The translations under genes were made by a program, and so were the position numbers. Source: Glycine soja (lineage: Eukaryota > Streptophyta > Magnoliopsida > Fabales > Fabaceae). From it: a DNA stretch of 64,000 nucleotides. How positions within the stretch are numbered: the first letter of the stretch is position 1; every line of letters begins with the position of its first letter. The notes beneath the pieces were generated by a model. That model searched no databases. It was not told where the DNA came from and worked only from the letters and a program-made list of their open reading frames with translations. This document shows, piece by piece, positions 35,601-46,998 of this stretch. The DNA lies in the NCBI RefSeq assembly GCF_004193775.1, contig NC_041021.1:19188632-19252631 (forward strand), read 5' to 3'.

Positions 35601-36362
35601 TACGGTTGTTATTGGAGAAACAAACCCAGCTTCTTTCTTATGATCTTCCTGGGGTTGATTGCATATAACTTCATCTTTGTCCTCACTAAAGGGACTGAGT
35701 TCTTTGTTAGGTAAGCTAGGCTCTGCTATAAACTCAGGCTCATTTGGTTAGGTTAATGAGGTAGGCTTTACTGCATGGGTACTCAAGTATGGGTGAGGTT
35801 GATCCTCAGTATCACTAAATGTTTGTGAGTCTAACAAATTGGTGGAAAATTGTGCGGAAAGAAGTTGAGTAAAAGAAGACGTGTTTGGTTCAAATAAATT
35901 TTGTTATGGTTGGGTTAAAGCAAAAATGTCTTGGGTTGCATAGGATGTATATGAGTAACAAGATTGATGATAATATTGAGGTTCATGAGATACTGGTTAA
36001 GGGTTTGGGGTGGGAAGTGTATGTAGCTGGATGTTTGCATACAATTCAATGCATGCAAGAGCCTTATGCTGGCGAACAACAAAAATCATACCTTTGATGT
36101 CTTCATCGTCAACAAGTTGTACTTCTGTAAACTTGAGCATTCCTTGCCTCACTACTTATGGGTATCAAAATGAAATATCGCATACTTGGTCTAGTGGTTG
36201 AAGTTGGAGCCCTTTGTGGATTTTTCTTTTCAAGGCTTCAAGTGTGAGGCCTCGCTTTGTTTGAAATAACATCGGGTAAGGGCATTGAAACATATCCCCT
36301 TCATCTATTTTGATTATTTGACCATTGTAGTGCACTAAACAATTGATAGATAAGGAAGACAT
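32690..36362 (-). pseudogene. MULE (MuDR-type) transposase, decayed
   Basis: Minus-strand transposase pseudogene. It starts at MSSLSINCLVHYNG (ATG 36362), followed by a MuDR-like N-terminal region (36360-36000, already with frameshifts), a catalytic region (34959-34537) with Asp in VQVDGTWLYG and Asp in CLISDRNETI, then the AINWL/EKWTLAWD block (near 34370), the SWIM zinc finger (RWCDYGKFQKLHMPC ... ACKHA, about 33070-33000) and a C-terminal zinc knuckle C-x2-C-x4-H-x4-C near 32750-32700. Many stops and indels. A solo copia LTR splits it at 33367-34295. Terminal inverted repeats were not found. Confidence 0.75.
33367..34295 (+). mobile_element. Solo copia LTR inside the MULE gene
   Basis: 929 bp with a perfect duplication TGGTG (33362-33366 and 34296-34300). 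The ends are TATGAATG and CCAATA, each one step from the canonical TG and CA (compare the LTR at 37232). It carries three palindrome pairs (33538-33717), a TATATAT at 33792, and the hairpins AAGAGACC/GGTCTCTT, CTGAACACAAGGGA/TCCCTGTGTGGTTCAG, CTTTGTAAAA/TTTTACAAAG (perfect over 10, 34052-34075) and CTCAAG/CTTGAG. Confidence 0.9.
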
Positions 36363-37226
36363 GTTGAGTATTAGAGAAAGAATATGACAAAAGGTTTGTG
36401 TTTGCAAAGTTGGAAGAAAGTAACAGAGGAAGAAAGTATTGTGGGAATGTGTTAAATGAAGGCGAATATGACTTCTATATATAGGGGTCAGAGTTAAGGG
36501 TTTATGACCTAGGGTTAGGGTTTGAAGCATTGGATTCCCTGACGCAAAGCAAAAGTGTCTTTGACGTACTGCATAAAGTAAAAGTGTCCCTGACGCACTG
36601 ACGTAAAGTAAAAGTTTCACTAACGCACTAACGTAAAGCAAAAGTGTCTTTGACGCACTGGTGTAAAGCAAAAGTGTCATTGACACACTGGTATAAATCA
36701 AATGTGTCTCTGACCTAGGATTTAGGATTCATTTATTATATTAGGGTTAGGGTTTTCGGTGCATATATAGGGTCTAGGGTCAAGAATTAGGGTTATGACC
36801 TAGGGTTAGGGTTTGAAGCATTGGATTCCCTGACATAAAACAAAAGTGACACTGACATGTTGTCGTAAAGTAAAAGTGTTTCTAACCTAGGGTTAGGGAT
36901 AGGGTTAGGGTTAGTGGCCATGGTTCTATTAATATACTAGGGTTATGGTTTGTGCGATAGACATGGATCGAGGTCCAGAATGTTATGTGTATGACTGTAT
37001 GTGTTAGGGCTAGGGTTAATGTTAGGGGTTAGACGTAGTAAAAATAGTACATAATTAGAGTTTAGGTTAGGTCTTATTCCGTGAGGGCAAATTTTGACAC
37101 TTACATTGTTATTTCTAACAATTATTTTGGTTAAAATAATGTTTCATTCCTATATTTTTCATGTCAATGAAACCATTAAGACAACTTTTGGGTCTCAATT
37201 TGTCCCTAAAACACATTAACGAAGTG
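36363..37226. repeat. Region upstream of the MULE with short repeats
   Basis: Contains several copies of a ~30 bp unit around GTAAAGCAAAAGTGTC and GACGCACTG at 36540-36715, then scattered GGGTTAGGG blocks between 36480 and 37020. No ORF other than the MULE start on the minus strand. It may be the 5' untranslated or sub-terminal part of the MULE. Confidence 0.55.
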
Positions 37227-37231
37227 GCCAA

Positions 37232-39828
37232 TGTGAATGTATGTACACAGTTTTTTATGATGCCAAAGTATAAGGAAACAAGATTGCTTCAAGAAACATT
37301 CAAACAGAGATTGCTTCAAGATTAATTCAAGGTCAAGCAAACAAGATCAAGAAAAAGATAAGGCATAGTTTATTTGTTAAAAGAATCTCACACTGGTTGA
37401 TCCGTTTTTGGCCTCAAACAATTATTTCAACTACTCAAGGCACTGGTAATCGATTACCAGAGACAGATTGCAAATGGGCTTTTCAAAAAGGGTTTTGAAA
37501 TTTGAATTGTAAATCTTGTAATCGATTACCAATAATGACACTTCAGAAAATATTTTGAAAAGTCACAACCTTTCAAAATATAACTGTGTAATCGGTTACC
37601 AGAATCTTGTAATTGATTACCAGTGAGAAAATTTCAAAAAAACTCTTTTGAAAAGACACATCTCTTCAAACTATTTTGAAAATGCACAATAGGCCTATAT
37701 ATATGTGTGTGTTTGAATTTGAAAAGTAAGAGAGAGATTATTTAGAGAACTTAATTTTAAATTCTCTCTAAACAACTATTGCCCAAACTCATACAAATCT
37801 ATTGAAAATTCTTCTAGGAACTTCAATTTGTATAATTTACTCTAAAAGAGAGAAATCTTTTTGTACATCTCATATACTCAGTTGTAATCAAGAGATTCTT
37901 TTTCTCTTGGATTTTGAGAATATTGAACATAAGGGTGAGGGATCCCAAGGTGTGTTCAAAGACTATAAAGGATTTATAGACATAGTGGAAAATCTCAAGT
38001 GGGTTGCTTGAGGACCGGAAGTAGGCACGGGAAGTGGCCGAAGCAGTATAAATTGAGTTTGCAATTCTCTCTTCCCTTATCTCATTTATTTTGAGTAAAG
38101 TACCAAATTAGTCCCTCACTTTTGGAGGCGCTATCAATTTGGTCCCTAAGATTTAAAAAATGTCAAAATGATCCTCGACTTTACATTCTGTTTGCCACGT
38201 TAGTCCCTGCCATTAGTAGTCTCTTAACACCATCAGTAAATGTGTGATGTGGCACGTTAAGTGCCACCTGGACGCACACGTGGGACTTCCACATCAATTT
38301 TTTCTACTTTCCATGTAAGGAGGAACTAAATTGACATTAAAGGGACTAAAATGACATAATTTAGGTGATAATCTTTTTTCCCCAAAATGTTAAAACCCTA
38401 ACGGCTACTTTAACATTCACGCTTTCATTCCATTTTTCCTCCTACTCATACTCTCATCCAATTCTTATTCTTCTCCTATTCATCTTTCTCCATCTTTGTA
38501 GTTCTTCTTCTATTATTTTGTGGTCTACCATGTCTGCTAATTCAAGCACAAGGGGGAATGCCACGTCAAACCGAGAACACACATCCTGGTAAAGGTACCT
38601 CCATGGTGTAGTACTAAGTTATTTCCCATATCCTGTATAACCAAGGCACAACAAACAAAGAACACAACGCAACATGCGAATAAACCAAAAATTAGCTAAA
38701 TAGAAAGCAAACACTAATAGAGAGAAAAAACAAAACAAATTGTAAACTAAAGAAACATAGGAAAAATAAAGTTACAAATCATGAATGCAAGTTTGTCAAG
38801 TAAGAATAACGCCTCAACAAATCAATCCATTCACCTCTAAAACCCCTCTCATTCATTATTGGAACACACGCATCTCAAACAGAGAACACTTCCTTCTCTC
38901 AAAAGCTTCACATCTCACACTACACCACTACGCTATTCTCAATAACCTCTTAAACCAAAATCCCAAACCCTTCACTCTCAAAAACTACTCCAACGGTTTA
39001 AACGCAAACAACAATGCATTTGAATGATATAGTGTCGGTTCAACTACGCTGGTTCAACACGAGAAGACCAAATGTAGTGAAAAACAAAACCCTTACCTCT
39101 ACTGGAAAGCACCGATTGCATCAATCAACACTGGAGGGTGACGATGATCGATGTGGAACACACAAAAGCACTTATTGTGTCAATGAACAGTGAAGGGTGA
39201 CGAAGAACGGCAACCACCACCACTGGAAGAGCGATGATCGACGTGGACCTAGCACAGGAATGCTATCCTTCAACCATAGGAGGGAGAAAATGGTGAGGGA
39301 ATTCATCACGTTTTCAATTAGACTAAAAACTATTAGGGATCAATTTGACACTATATACAAAAATTGACTCTTCATTTTCCAATATAACATTTAAAATTAT
39401 TTCATATTAGTCCCTATGACGTGACATTGCTTATTTCCCAATTATGCTTGCCACGTGTGCATCCAGGTGGCACTTAATGTGCCACATCACACATTTACTA
39501 ACGGTGTTAGGAGACTACTAACGGCAAGGACTAACATGGCAAACGAAATGTAAAGTCGAGGATCATTTTGATATTTTTTAAATCTCAGGGACCAAATTGA
39601 CAGTGCCTCCAAAAGTGAGGGACTAATTTGGTACTTTACTCCATTTATTTTATTGCAACTGATTTTGTCTTGCACATTTAAAGAACATTGATTAACTTAA
39701 TTGTTGCTTCTTCTTTTGCATTTTGAGCCTATCATATGTCATTTAAAAGGGTGTTAAAAATTTGTTTGTCGAAAACTTTATAACTTAATTCACCCCCCTC
39801 TTAAGTTATTGAGGCCACTTGTCCAACA
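37232..39828 (+). mobile_element. Solo copia LTR carrying a DNA transposon
   Basis: TGTGAATG ... GTCCAACA with a perfect duplication GCCAA (37227-37231 and 39829-39833). After removal of the inserted element (38093-39641 plus one duplication) the LTR is about 1.04 kb. It has two single palindromes (37447, 37519), one pair (37589/37610), a TATATAT at 37697 and hairpins CAAGAGA/TCTCTTG (37889-37909), TTGAACA/TGTTCAA (37923-37959), CTATAAA/TTTATAG (37963-37979) and CTCAAG/CTTGAG (37994-38012). Confidence 0.9.
38093..39641. mobile_element. Non-autonomous MULE-like element with long inverted ends
   Basis: 1549 bp starting GAGTAAAGTACCAAATTAG and ending with its complement CTAATTTGGTACTTTACTC. The terminal inverted repeats extend over about 230-250 bp (to about 38340 and from about 39400). 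The flanking CATTTATTTT is a perfect 10-bp duplication (38083-38092, 39642-39651), close to the 9 bp typical of Mutator-like elements. The ORFs inside (38365, 38785) are short and do not resemble a transposase, so it depends on an enzyme from elsewhere. Confidence 0.85.
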
Positions 39829-39833
39829 GCCAA

Positions 39834-41298
39834 AAACAAGAAAAATTCACTAAAACTTGAAGATTTCAATCCATGAGGACAACTTTTGCACTTAGACTAT
39901 TATGTGTATTAGTTATCCATTACTATATATTAAAAGAATGTTTAACTGGACACGTGTTGCTCTAAAAAATTTTCGTATCGAACCAACTTACCCTTCACCC
40001 TCATCCCTCATATTTCTGCCTCTTCAACCCTTATAACCCCTCAAATTTTGCCTCTTACTCATGCATGTCGTCTCTTCCAATTTTGCCTCTCACTCACACA
40101 CTCTGTCTCTTCAGTCTCTCACAGACTCCGTCTCTTCAGTCTGTCACGCATTCTGCCTCTTCAATTCATTTGGTTGTTTATGCCTTGAGCCTCTCAACTG
40201 TTTTGGGAAATGATGCAGAGTCGCTTCCCCTTCAAATTAGTTGTAGAGAAGAAGATGGATAGGTTACAAAAAAACATTCATCTTTTACTCTCTTCCTCTC
40301 TCTTTACTCATCCGTCTCTTTGTTCCTCTTCATTCTCCATTACTCTTTTTTTCTCTTGCTTGTCATTGTTCTTTGCTTCATTTCCTCTTAGTACTCATCT
40401 TCTCAAGACACCAATGGTGGATATTGGATGGAAAACAACTATTGCATATAGAAGCCTTTGTTAAAGGTAAGCTTTGTAGGTTTTATATTCCCCTATTTTC
40501 ATTTTTAAAAATTTTCCAGATTTGGAGATACACTCTATGTTTCATTTTCGTGTTGGACTTGACTTTGTTTGCAAATGATACACCTTCTGCTCTCTGTTTT
40601 GTTACCCTATTTTCGTTTTTGATGTTTTTCCGGATTTGGAGATATACTCATCATTGTTTGTTTGATTTTTGTTTTGGATGTGACTTTGCTTGCAAATGAT
40701 ACACCTTCTTCTCTCTGTTTGATTTTCATTTTGGATCTCACTTTCCTTATAGGTAATGTTTCTAGGTTTTATGTTCCCCTACTTTTCTTTTCGAAAATTT
40801 TTCGGATTTGGAGATACACTCATGGTTTTTTGTTCTATTTTTGTTTTGGACCTAACTTTGCTTGCAAATGATACACCTTCTGCTCTTTGATTCATTTTCA
40901 ATTTGTATCACATGTAAGGTTTTTACGTTTTATGTTCCCCTATTTTTGTTTTTGATTTTTTTTTTGGATTTGGAGATACACTCATGATTCTTTGTTTCAT
41001 TTTTGTTTTGGACCTGACTTTGGTTGTAAATGATACACCTTCTGCTCTCTGTTATGTTCCCCAATTTTCTTTATTCAAATTTTTTCGGATTTGGAGATAT
41101 ACTCATGGTTCTATGTTTCATTTGTGTTTTAGACCTAACTTTTCTTACAAATGATACACTTTCTATTCTCTAATTATTTGTATCACAGGTAAGGTTTTCA
41201 GCTTTTATGTTCCCCTATTTTTGTTTTTGTAGTTTTCTTTCCAGATTTGGAGATATACTCATGGTTCTCTATTTCATTTTCATTTTGGTGTTTGCTTC
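39834..41298. repeat. T-rich degenerate tandem repeats, first block
   Basis: From about 40450, a degenerate unit recurs with the core TTTGGAGATATACTCATGG (GGAGATA at 40524, 40638, 40810, 40973, 41093, 41249), 110-170 bp apart, each with TTATGTTCCCCTATTTT and GCAAATGATACACC elsewhere in the unit. The plus strand is strongly pyrimidine-rich, so the ORFs here are low in complexity. At 39916 TCCATTACTATATATTAAAAG resembles a plant Helitron start. Confidence 0.7.
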
Positions 41299-42501
41299 TG
41301 ATGCAATCCTACCCCCCAAGGGCATTGGATAGAAGACTCCAAGAAGATTGGGCAAAAGATCCAAGAGAAGGCCCTAGGGTATGAGACTTTGTGCATGTCC
41401 TTCATGCTTTACATGCCTCATGACACCTAAGCACACTTAGTGGAGAATCTTGGACTTGATCTTGGATTAGTGGGCTGAACCATATCTGAAATTCACTTAT
41501 CATAATTAGTGAAATTTTGGCTCCAAAATTTGGCTCCACAAATTACCCCCCAAGGGCATTGGATAGAAGACTCCAAGATGATTGGGCCAAAGATGCAAGA
41601 GAAGGCCCTAGGGTTCTCATGAACCTTAGGGTAGATTTTGGGCCCATAGACTAAGTATGAGCCCACTTATCTTTGTACATATTAGATTAAGGTTTCATTA
41701 ATTTTGGGCCTTGTATTTAGGGCTCCATAATGTAGGTAGGGTACCCTAGAAATGTAAGATTTTCCAACCCTTGTATTTTAGGGCACCTAGACTAGTTTTG
41801 TATTAGGGGTAGTTTTGTAATTTCACATGCATTAAGTGAATATTTGATGTGTGTGTTGAGAAATAAATTTAATTGAATTGGGAGAAGCCCAATCCAATTA
41901 AATTTTAGAGGGGGAGGTGAGCATTTGCTGGCTACACCTCATTGCCACATCATATAGTCACACTTTGTGCATGCCCTTCATGCTTTACATGTCTCATGAC
42001 ACCTAAGCACACTTAGTGGAGAATCATGGACTTGATCTTGGATTAGTGGGCTGAACCATATCTGAAATTCACTAATCATAATTAGTGAAATTTTGGCTCC
42101 AAAATTTGGCTCCACAAATTCAATTTCAAATTCAAGTGAAATTTGAATAGAAATTCAAATTTCCCTCCAATTTTGTGTGACACTTGGGCTATAAATAGAG
42201 GCTATGTGTGTGCATTTTTCCAACTTTGATCATTTGAAAATTAAACTTTAGATTTCAGAGCTCTCTTAGAGCACAAAATTTCGTGCTCTTTTCTTCCTCT
42301 CCCTTCATTCATCTCCTTCCTCCAAGCTCTTATCCATGGCCTCCTATGGTGGTAAGCTTCTTCTAGACTCATCTTCTCCTTGAAGTGGCGTCTCCTCTCT
42401 CTCTTCCTTCTCCATTTCGCTGCCATTCATCTTCCAAGAAGCAAAGGAATCCATTGATGAAGAAGATCCTAGGCCTACAAGCTCCAGTGCAGCTTACATC
42501 A
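41299..42501 (+). mobile_element. Solo LTR with internal duplications
   Basis: 1203 bp, TGATGCAATC ... CTTACATCA, with inverted ends TGATG/CATCA and a perfect duplication GCTTC (41294-41298, 42502-42506). It carries a TATA-like CTATAAATAGAGG near 42190. Two internal direct repeats are visible: about 68 bp at 41311 and 41545, and about 158 bp at 41387 and 41961. It splits the tandem repeat block, whose unit resumes at about 42512. Family not assigned. Confidence 0.85.
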
Positions 42502-42506
42502 GCTTC

Positions 42507-45500
42507 ACCATTGTTGGATATACTCATCATTCGTTGCCTTTGTTATAGGTAAGGTTTTTACCCATCTTCTTTATTACTTTCATTAATTTGTTTTTTTTTT
42601 TTATTTTTTTCTCGATTTGTAGATCTATATTAAGTCTTATAAAGGAGTTGTCTAGGGAAATCCCTATTGTGCCCATGCTCCAGCTGTTGACATGTGTCCA
42701 TTTTAATGGTTTTTTGGGCATTTTTGCTTCAGTCTTTGGTTGCTCCATGTCATTTTGGCCTTGCTTCATTTGTTGATGTGTGTATTTTGGCCTTGCTTCA
42801 TTTTTTGCCGTGTGCATTTCCTCTGCCTTCATCTCAAACGCATGCCACACAAAGATCGAGTCTGGCTTCATCTCACCACTCACCAATTGTGTTTCCTTTC
42901 TTTCTTCTTCGTTGCGTTTTGCTTTCTTCCTTCTTCATTGTCTTTTTTTCTTCTTCATTTTTAGGCCAAAATTCATGTTTTTGTTTTCATCTATTATTCT
43001 CCGGTTTTGGTTTTCCCTGTTCAACTTTTGTTTCGTCGATTTTGCTTTTTGCTGTGGGGATTTTGTTTGACATTTTTGTTTTCAGCTATTATTCTCCAGT
43101 TTTGGTTTTTCCTGTTCAGCTTTTGTTTCGTCAATTTTGGTTTTTGCTGTGGGGATTTTGTTTGACATCAATGCATGCTGTGTTTGGCGAGAAATGTTGT
43201 TTGTTTTCGGTGTTTTGGTTTTGAACTTTGACGTTGTGTTCCAGGGATTGTTGTTGCAATATGCATTTGGTATTTGACAAAGGGATGATGCTGGTGGGTG
43301 GAATGTTTCCTAATATATTTATGCATGTTTAGTTGTTTCCTTTTTGTCATCCAGGTGGTGGCTAAGGCTATCTTTTCTCCTTTTGAGGTTGATGTCTAAT
43401 ATGTTTTGTGGCTTATTCATTTTGTTATCAGTTTTATTTGATTGTTCCTACCATTTATTTTTTCTTTTCTTCTCCAACAGATCTGGCTTATACAACAATT
43501 TTGTGGCTGTTGTGGGATAGTATTCATTCTTAGTTAGCAAATCTTTCCTCGCTTGCAAGTTGCCTATTAATCAGTCGGTGGAGTGCAGGCACCACTTAAA
43601 TCAGAGGTATTTTCCTCAGCTTTGATGAATGGTGAGTCTTCAATGGTGATTTACTTAGTTTGTTTGCTTTGTTTTTATGCAGCCAATTCTTTCCTTGCTT
43701 GCAAGTGGGCTATTAATCAGCGGGTGGAATGGAGGAACCGCTTAAATCTGAGGTATTTTGTTCATCTTTTATGCTTTTTTTCCCTGCTTTTGGTGGAACT
43801 ATGTCAGGTCATTAATGCTTAGTGTTGGATGGTGCTTCACTTGCTTTGTTTCTTTTCTTAGTTTTCCATGCAGTCAATTTTTTCCTCGCTGGCAGGTTGT
43901 CTATTAATCGGATGGTGGAATGGAGTCAGCAACTTAATGTGAGGTATTTTGTTGATCTTTTATCCATTTTTGGCCTGCCTTTGGTGGGGTTATTTTCCAG
44001 GTTATTAATGTTGAGTGCTCGATGGTGCTTAACTTGCTTTGTTTCCTTGGTTTGTTTTCCTGTAGACATTTTGCATTCCAGTTGACCTTTCCTCCTGCTG
44101 ACACTTGCACTTTTGTGTTCTGCATATGAGGTTTTGCTTTTGTTGCCTTCCTGCTAAGTTTAGATGCATATGCATGTTTTTTGGTGGAATTATTTGTTTT
44201 TTGGGGTTGATGTATAATATGTTTTGCATCTTATTGATTTTGTTATCAGTTTTATTTAATTAATTGTTCGTAACATTTATTTATGTTTTACAACTTATGC
44301 AGCTATTTCTGGTGCTGAGTGTTCGTTGGTGCTTTACTTGTGTCGTTTCTTTGCTTTGTTTTTCACGTAGGTATATTCATTCCAGTCTGTGCGGCTTTGT
44401 GTTCTGCATATGAGGTTTTGCTTTTGTTCCCTGTCGTTTCCTTGTTTTGTTCTTCATGTAGGTATATTTATTCCAGTACGTGCGGCTTTGTGTTCTGCAT
44501 ATGAGGTTTTGCTTTTGTTGCCTTGCTGCTAAGTTCGGTTCCATGTGTATATGAGCTTTTGGTTTTCTTGCCTTCCTGCTAAGTTTATTTGCATGTGTAT
44601 GTTTCTTAGTGGAATTTTTTTTTTGTTGTCATCCAGGTGGTCCCTGAGGCTACCTTTTGTCCTTTTGCGTTCCAGTTCACCTTTCCTCCTACTAATACTT
44701 GCACTTTTGTGTTCTGCAGATGAGGTTTTGGTTTTGTTTCCTTCCTGCTAAGTTTAGTTGCATGTGCATGTTTTTTGGTGGAATTGTTTGTTTTTTGGCG
44801 TTGATGCATAATATGTTTTGCATCTTATTGATTTTGTTATTAGTTTTATTTAATTGTTCGTACCATTTATTTATGTTTTACAACTTATGCAGCTATTTTT
44901 GGTGCTGAGTGTTCGTTGGTGCTTTACTTGCATCGTTTCTTTGCTTTGTTTTCCATGTAGGTATATTCATTCCAGTCCGTGCGGCTTTGTGTTCTGCATA
45001 TGAGGTTTTGCTTTTGTTGCCTGTAGTTTCTTTGCTTTGTTCTTCGTGTAGGTATATTAATTCCAGTACGTGCGGCTTTGTGTTCTGCATATGAGGTTTT
45101 GCTTTTGTTGCCTTACTGCTAAGTTTGGTTCCATCTGTATATGAGCTTTTGGTTTTCTTGCCTTCCTGCTAAGTTTTTTTGCATTTGTATGTTTTTTAGT
45201 GGAATTGTTTTTTTTTTGTTGTCATCCAGGTGGTTCCTGAGGGTACCTTTTGTCCTTTTCAGATTGATGTCTAATATGTTTTGCGGCTTATTCATTTTGT
45301 TATCGGTTTTATTTTATTGTTCCTACCATTTATTTGTGCTTTTCTTCTCGAACAGATTTGGCTTATACAACTATTTTATGGCTGTTGTAGGATGGTATTC
45401 ATTCTTAGTTAGCAATACTTTGCTCTCTTGCAAGTTGCCTATTAATCAATCGGTGGAGTGGAGTCACCACTTAAATCAGAGGCATTTTGCTCATCTTTGA

Positions 45501-46998
45501 TGCGTTTTTGGCCTGTCTTTGGTGGATCTATTTGCCAGGTTATTAATGGTGAGTCTTGGATGGTGCTTTACTTCGTTGGTTTCTTTGTTTTGTTTTTCTG
45601 CTTTTCTTACTTGTTTTCTTTGCTTTGTTTTTTATGCAGCCAATTCTTTTCTCCCTTGCAAATTGCCTATTAATCATTGGATACCTAATTCTCATTGTTA
45701 CAATTTCTTTTTTCCCACTTATTCTATATTTCTGTATCATTTGCGTCTGTTCATTTTTTTGAGTTTCACATATTTTCTATTTTTTTTGGGATTCAAATTG
45801 CATACATTGGTGGCTTTATTGATGGATTCTATTTTATCATGTTTTTTTTCCTGCTTGAGCAAGTGTGTTGCATCTTCAGCGGACGCAATTGAGCAAGAGA
45901 ACCACAATATCAAAGGAGTGAGTTTGATTCAAAGCTGAATCAGTGATCCCAAATTCATCTTCATCAGTGAATCTCGAGAAAGCAACTACAGGTCTCAACT
46001 TCTGAACTTCTTCTCACATTGTTAACCTTTCTCTTTTTTGGTCATATTGCCCTTGCTTAATTTGGTGACACATATTTTGCTCATTTTTCATGCATTTTCC
46101 CCCTGCCTTTGGTGGAACTATTTGACAGGTCATTAATGATGGGTCTTGGATGGTGCTTCACTTGCTTTGTTTCTTTTCTTTGTTTTTCATGCAGTCAATT
46201 CTTTCCTCGCTGTCAGGTTGTCTATTAATCGGCTGGTGGTATGGAGCCAGCAACTTAGTCTGAGGTATTTTGCTGACCTTTTATCCATTTTCGGCCTGCC
46301 TTTGGTGGGGTTATTTGCCAGGTTATTAATGCTAAGTGTTTGGTGGTGCTTTATTTGCTTGGTTTCTTTGCTTTGTTTTTCATGCAGGTGCCTTGATTCC
46401 AATGCGTTCGACTTTGTGTTCTTCATACAAGGTTTTGTTTTTGTTTCCATCCTGTTAGGTTAAGTTGCATATGCATGTTTTTTTGGGGTTCTTTTTGCCC
46501 CCTTTTGCGCTTTTGAGGTTGATGTCTAATAAGTTTTGTGCCTTTTTCGTTTTGTTTCCTGTTTTATTTGATCGTTCATGGCATTTTTTTATGCTTTTCT
46601 TCTTCAACAAATTCGGCTATCTAACTATTGATGCTTGGTCAGCGATCCTTTGTTGTCTTCTAAGTTGGCTATTAATGAACCAGTGGACTGGAACCATCAA
46701 CTAAATCGGAGGCATTTTGCTAATCTATTATGCATCTCTTTGTCTGCCTTTGATCGAGCTATTTGCCAGGTTAGTAATCGCGTGCTTTGGCGGGTCTAAC
46801 TCTCCTAATACTTTAGCCTTCCATTGTTATTGTATGTTATTACCTCTACATCTTTTGGTGAGATTCCCTTGCATGATTATCTTTGCACTTCGATTGTTAT
46901 GTTTACATTGGTGGTTTCTGTGCTCTGTTGCATTTTGTTTTGTTTTGTTTAGCCTATTTAAAGTACCGTTAAAATCCTGTTTGGGTCACGTTGCACGC
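42507..46998. repeat. T-rich degenerate tandem repeats, second block
   Basis: About 4.4 kb of diverged repeats. One module reads TTGCAAGTTGCCTATTAATC with GTGGAGTGGAG and CACTTAAATCAGAGG (near 43553, 43698, 43886, 45426, 45655, 46208, 46650). Another holds GTTCTGCATATGAGGTTTTG (near 44114, 44405, 44490, 44990, 45085). Many units carry TATGCAG before and GGTATTTT after the first module, resembling splice sites. ORFs in this block are phase accidents of repeats. Origin unknown. Confidence 0.65.

Noticed and set aside
36480..37020. Interstitial telomere
   Set aside because: Units are TTAGGG-like and scattered, not tandem TTTAGGG.
42694..43224. 176-codon plus-strand ORF
   Set aside because: Phe/Leu/Ser-rich reading of T-rich tandem repeats, overlapping similar ORFs in all three frames; no domain.
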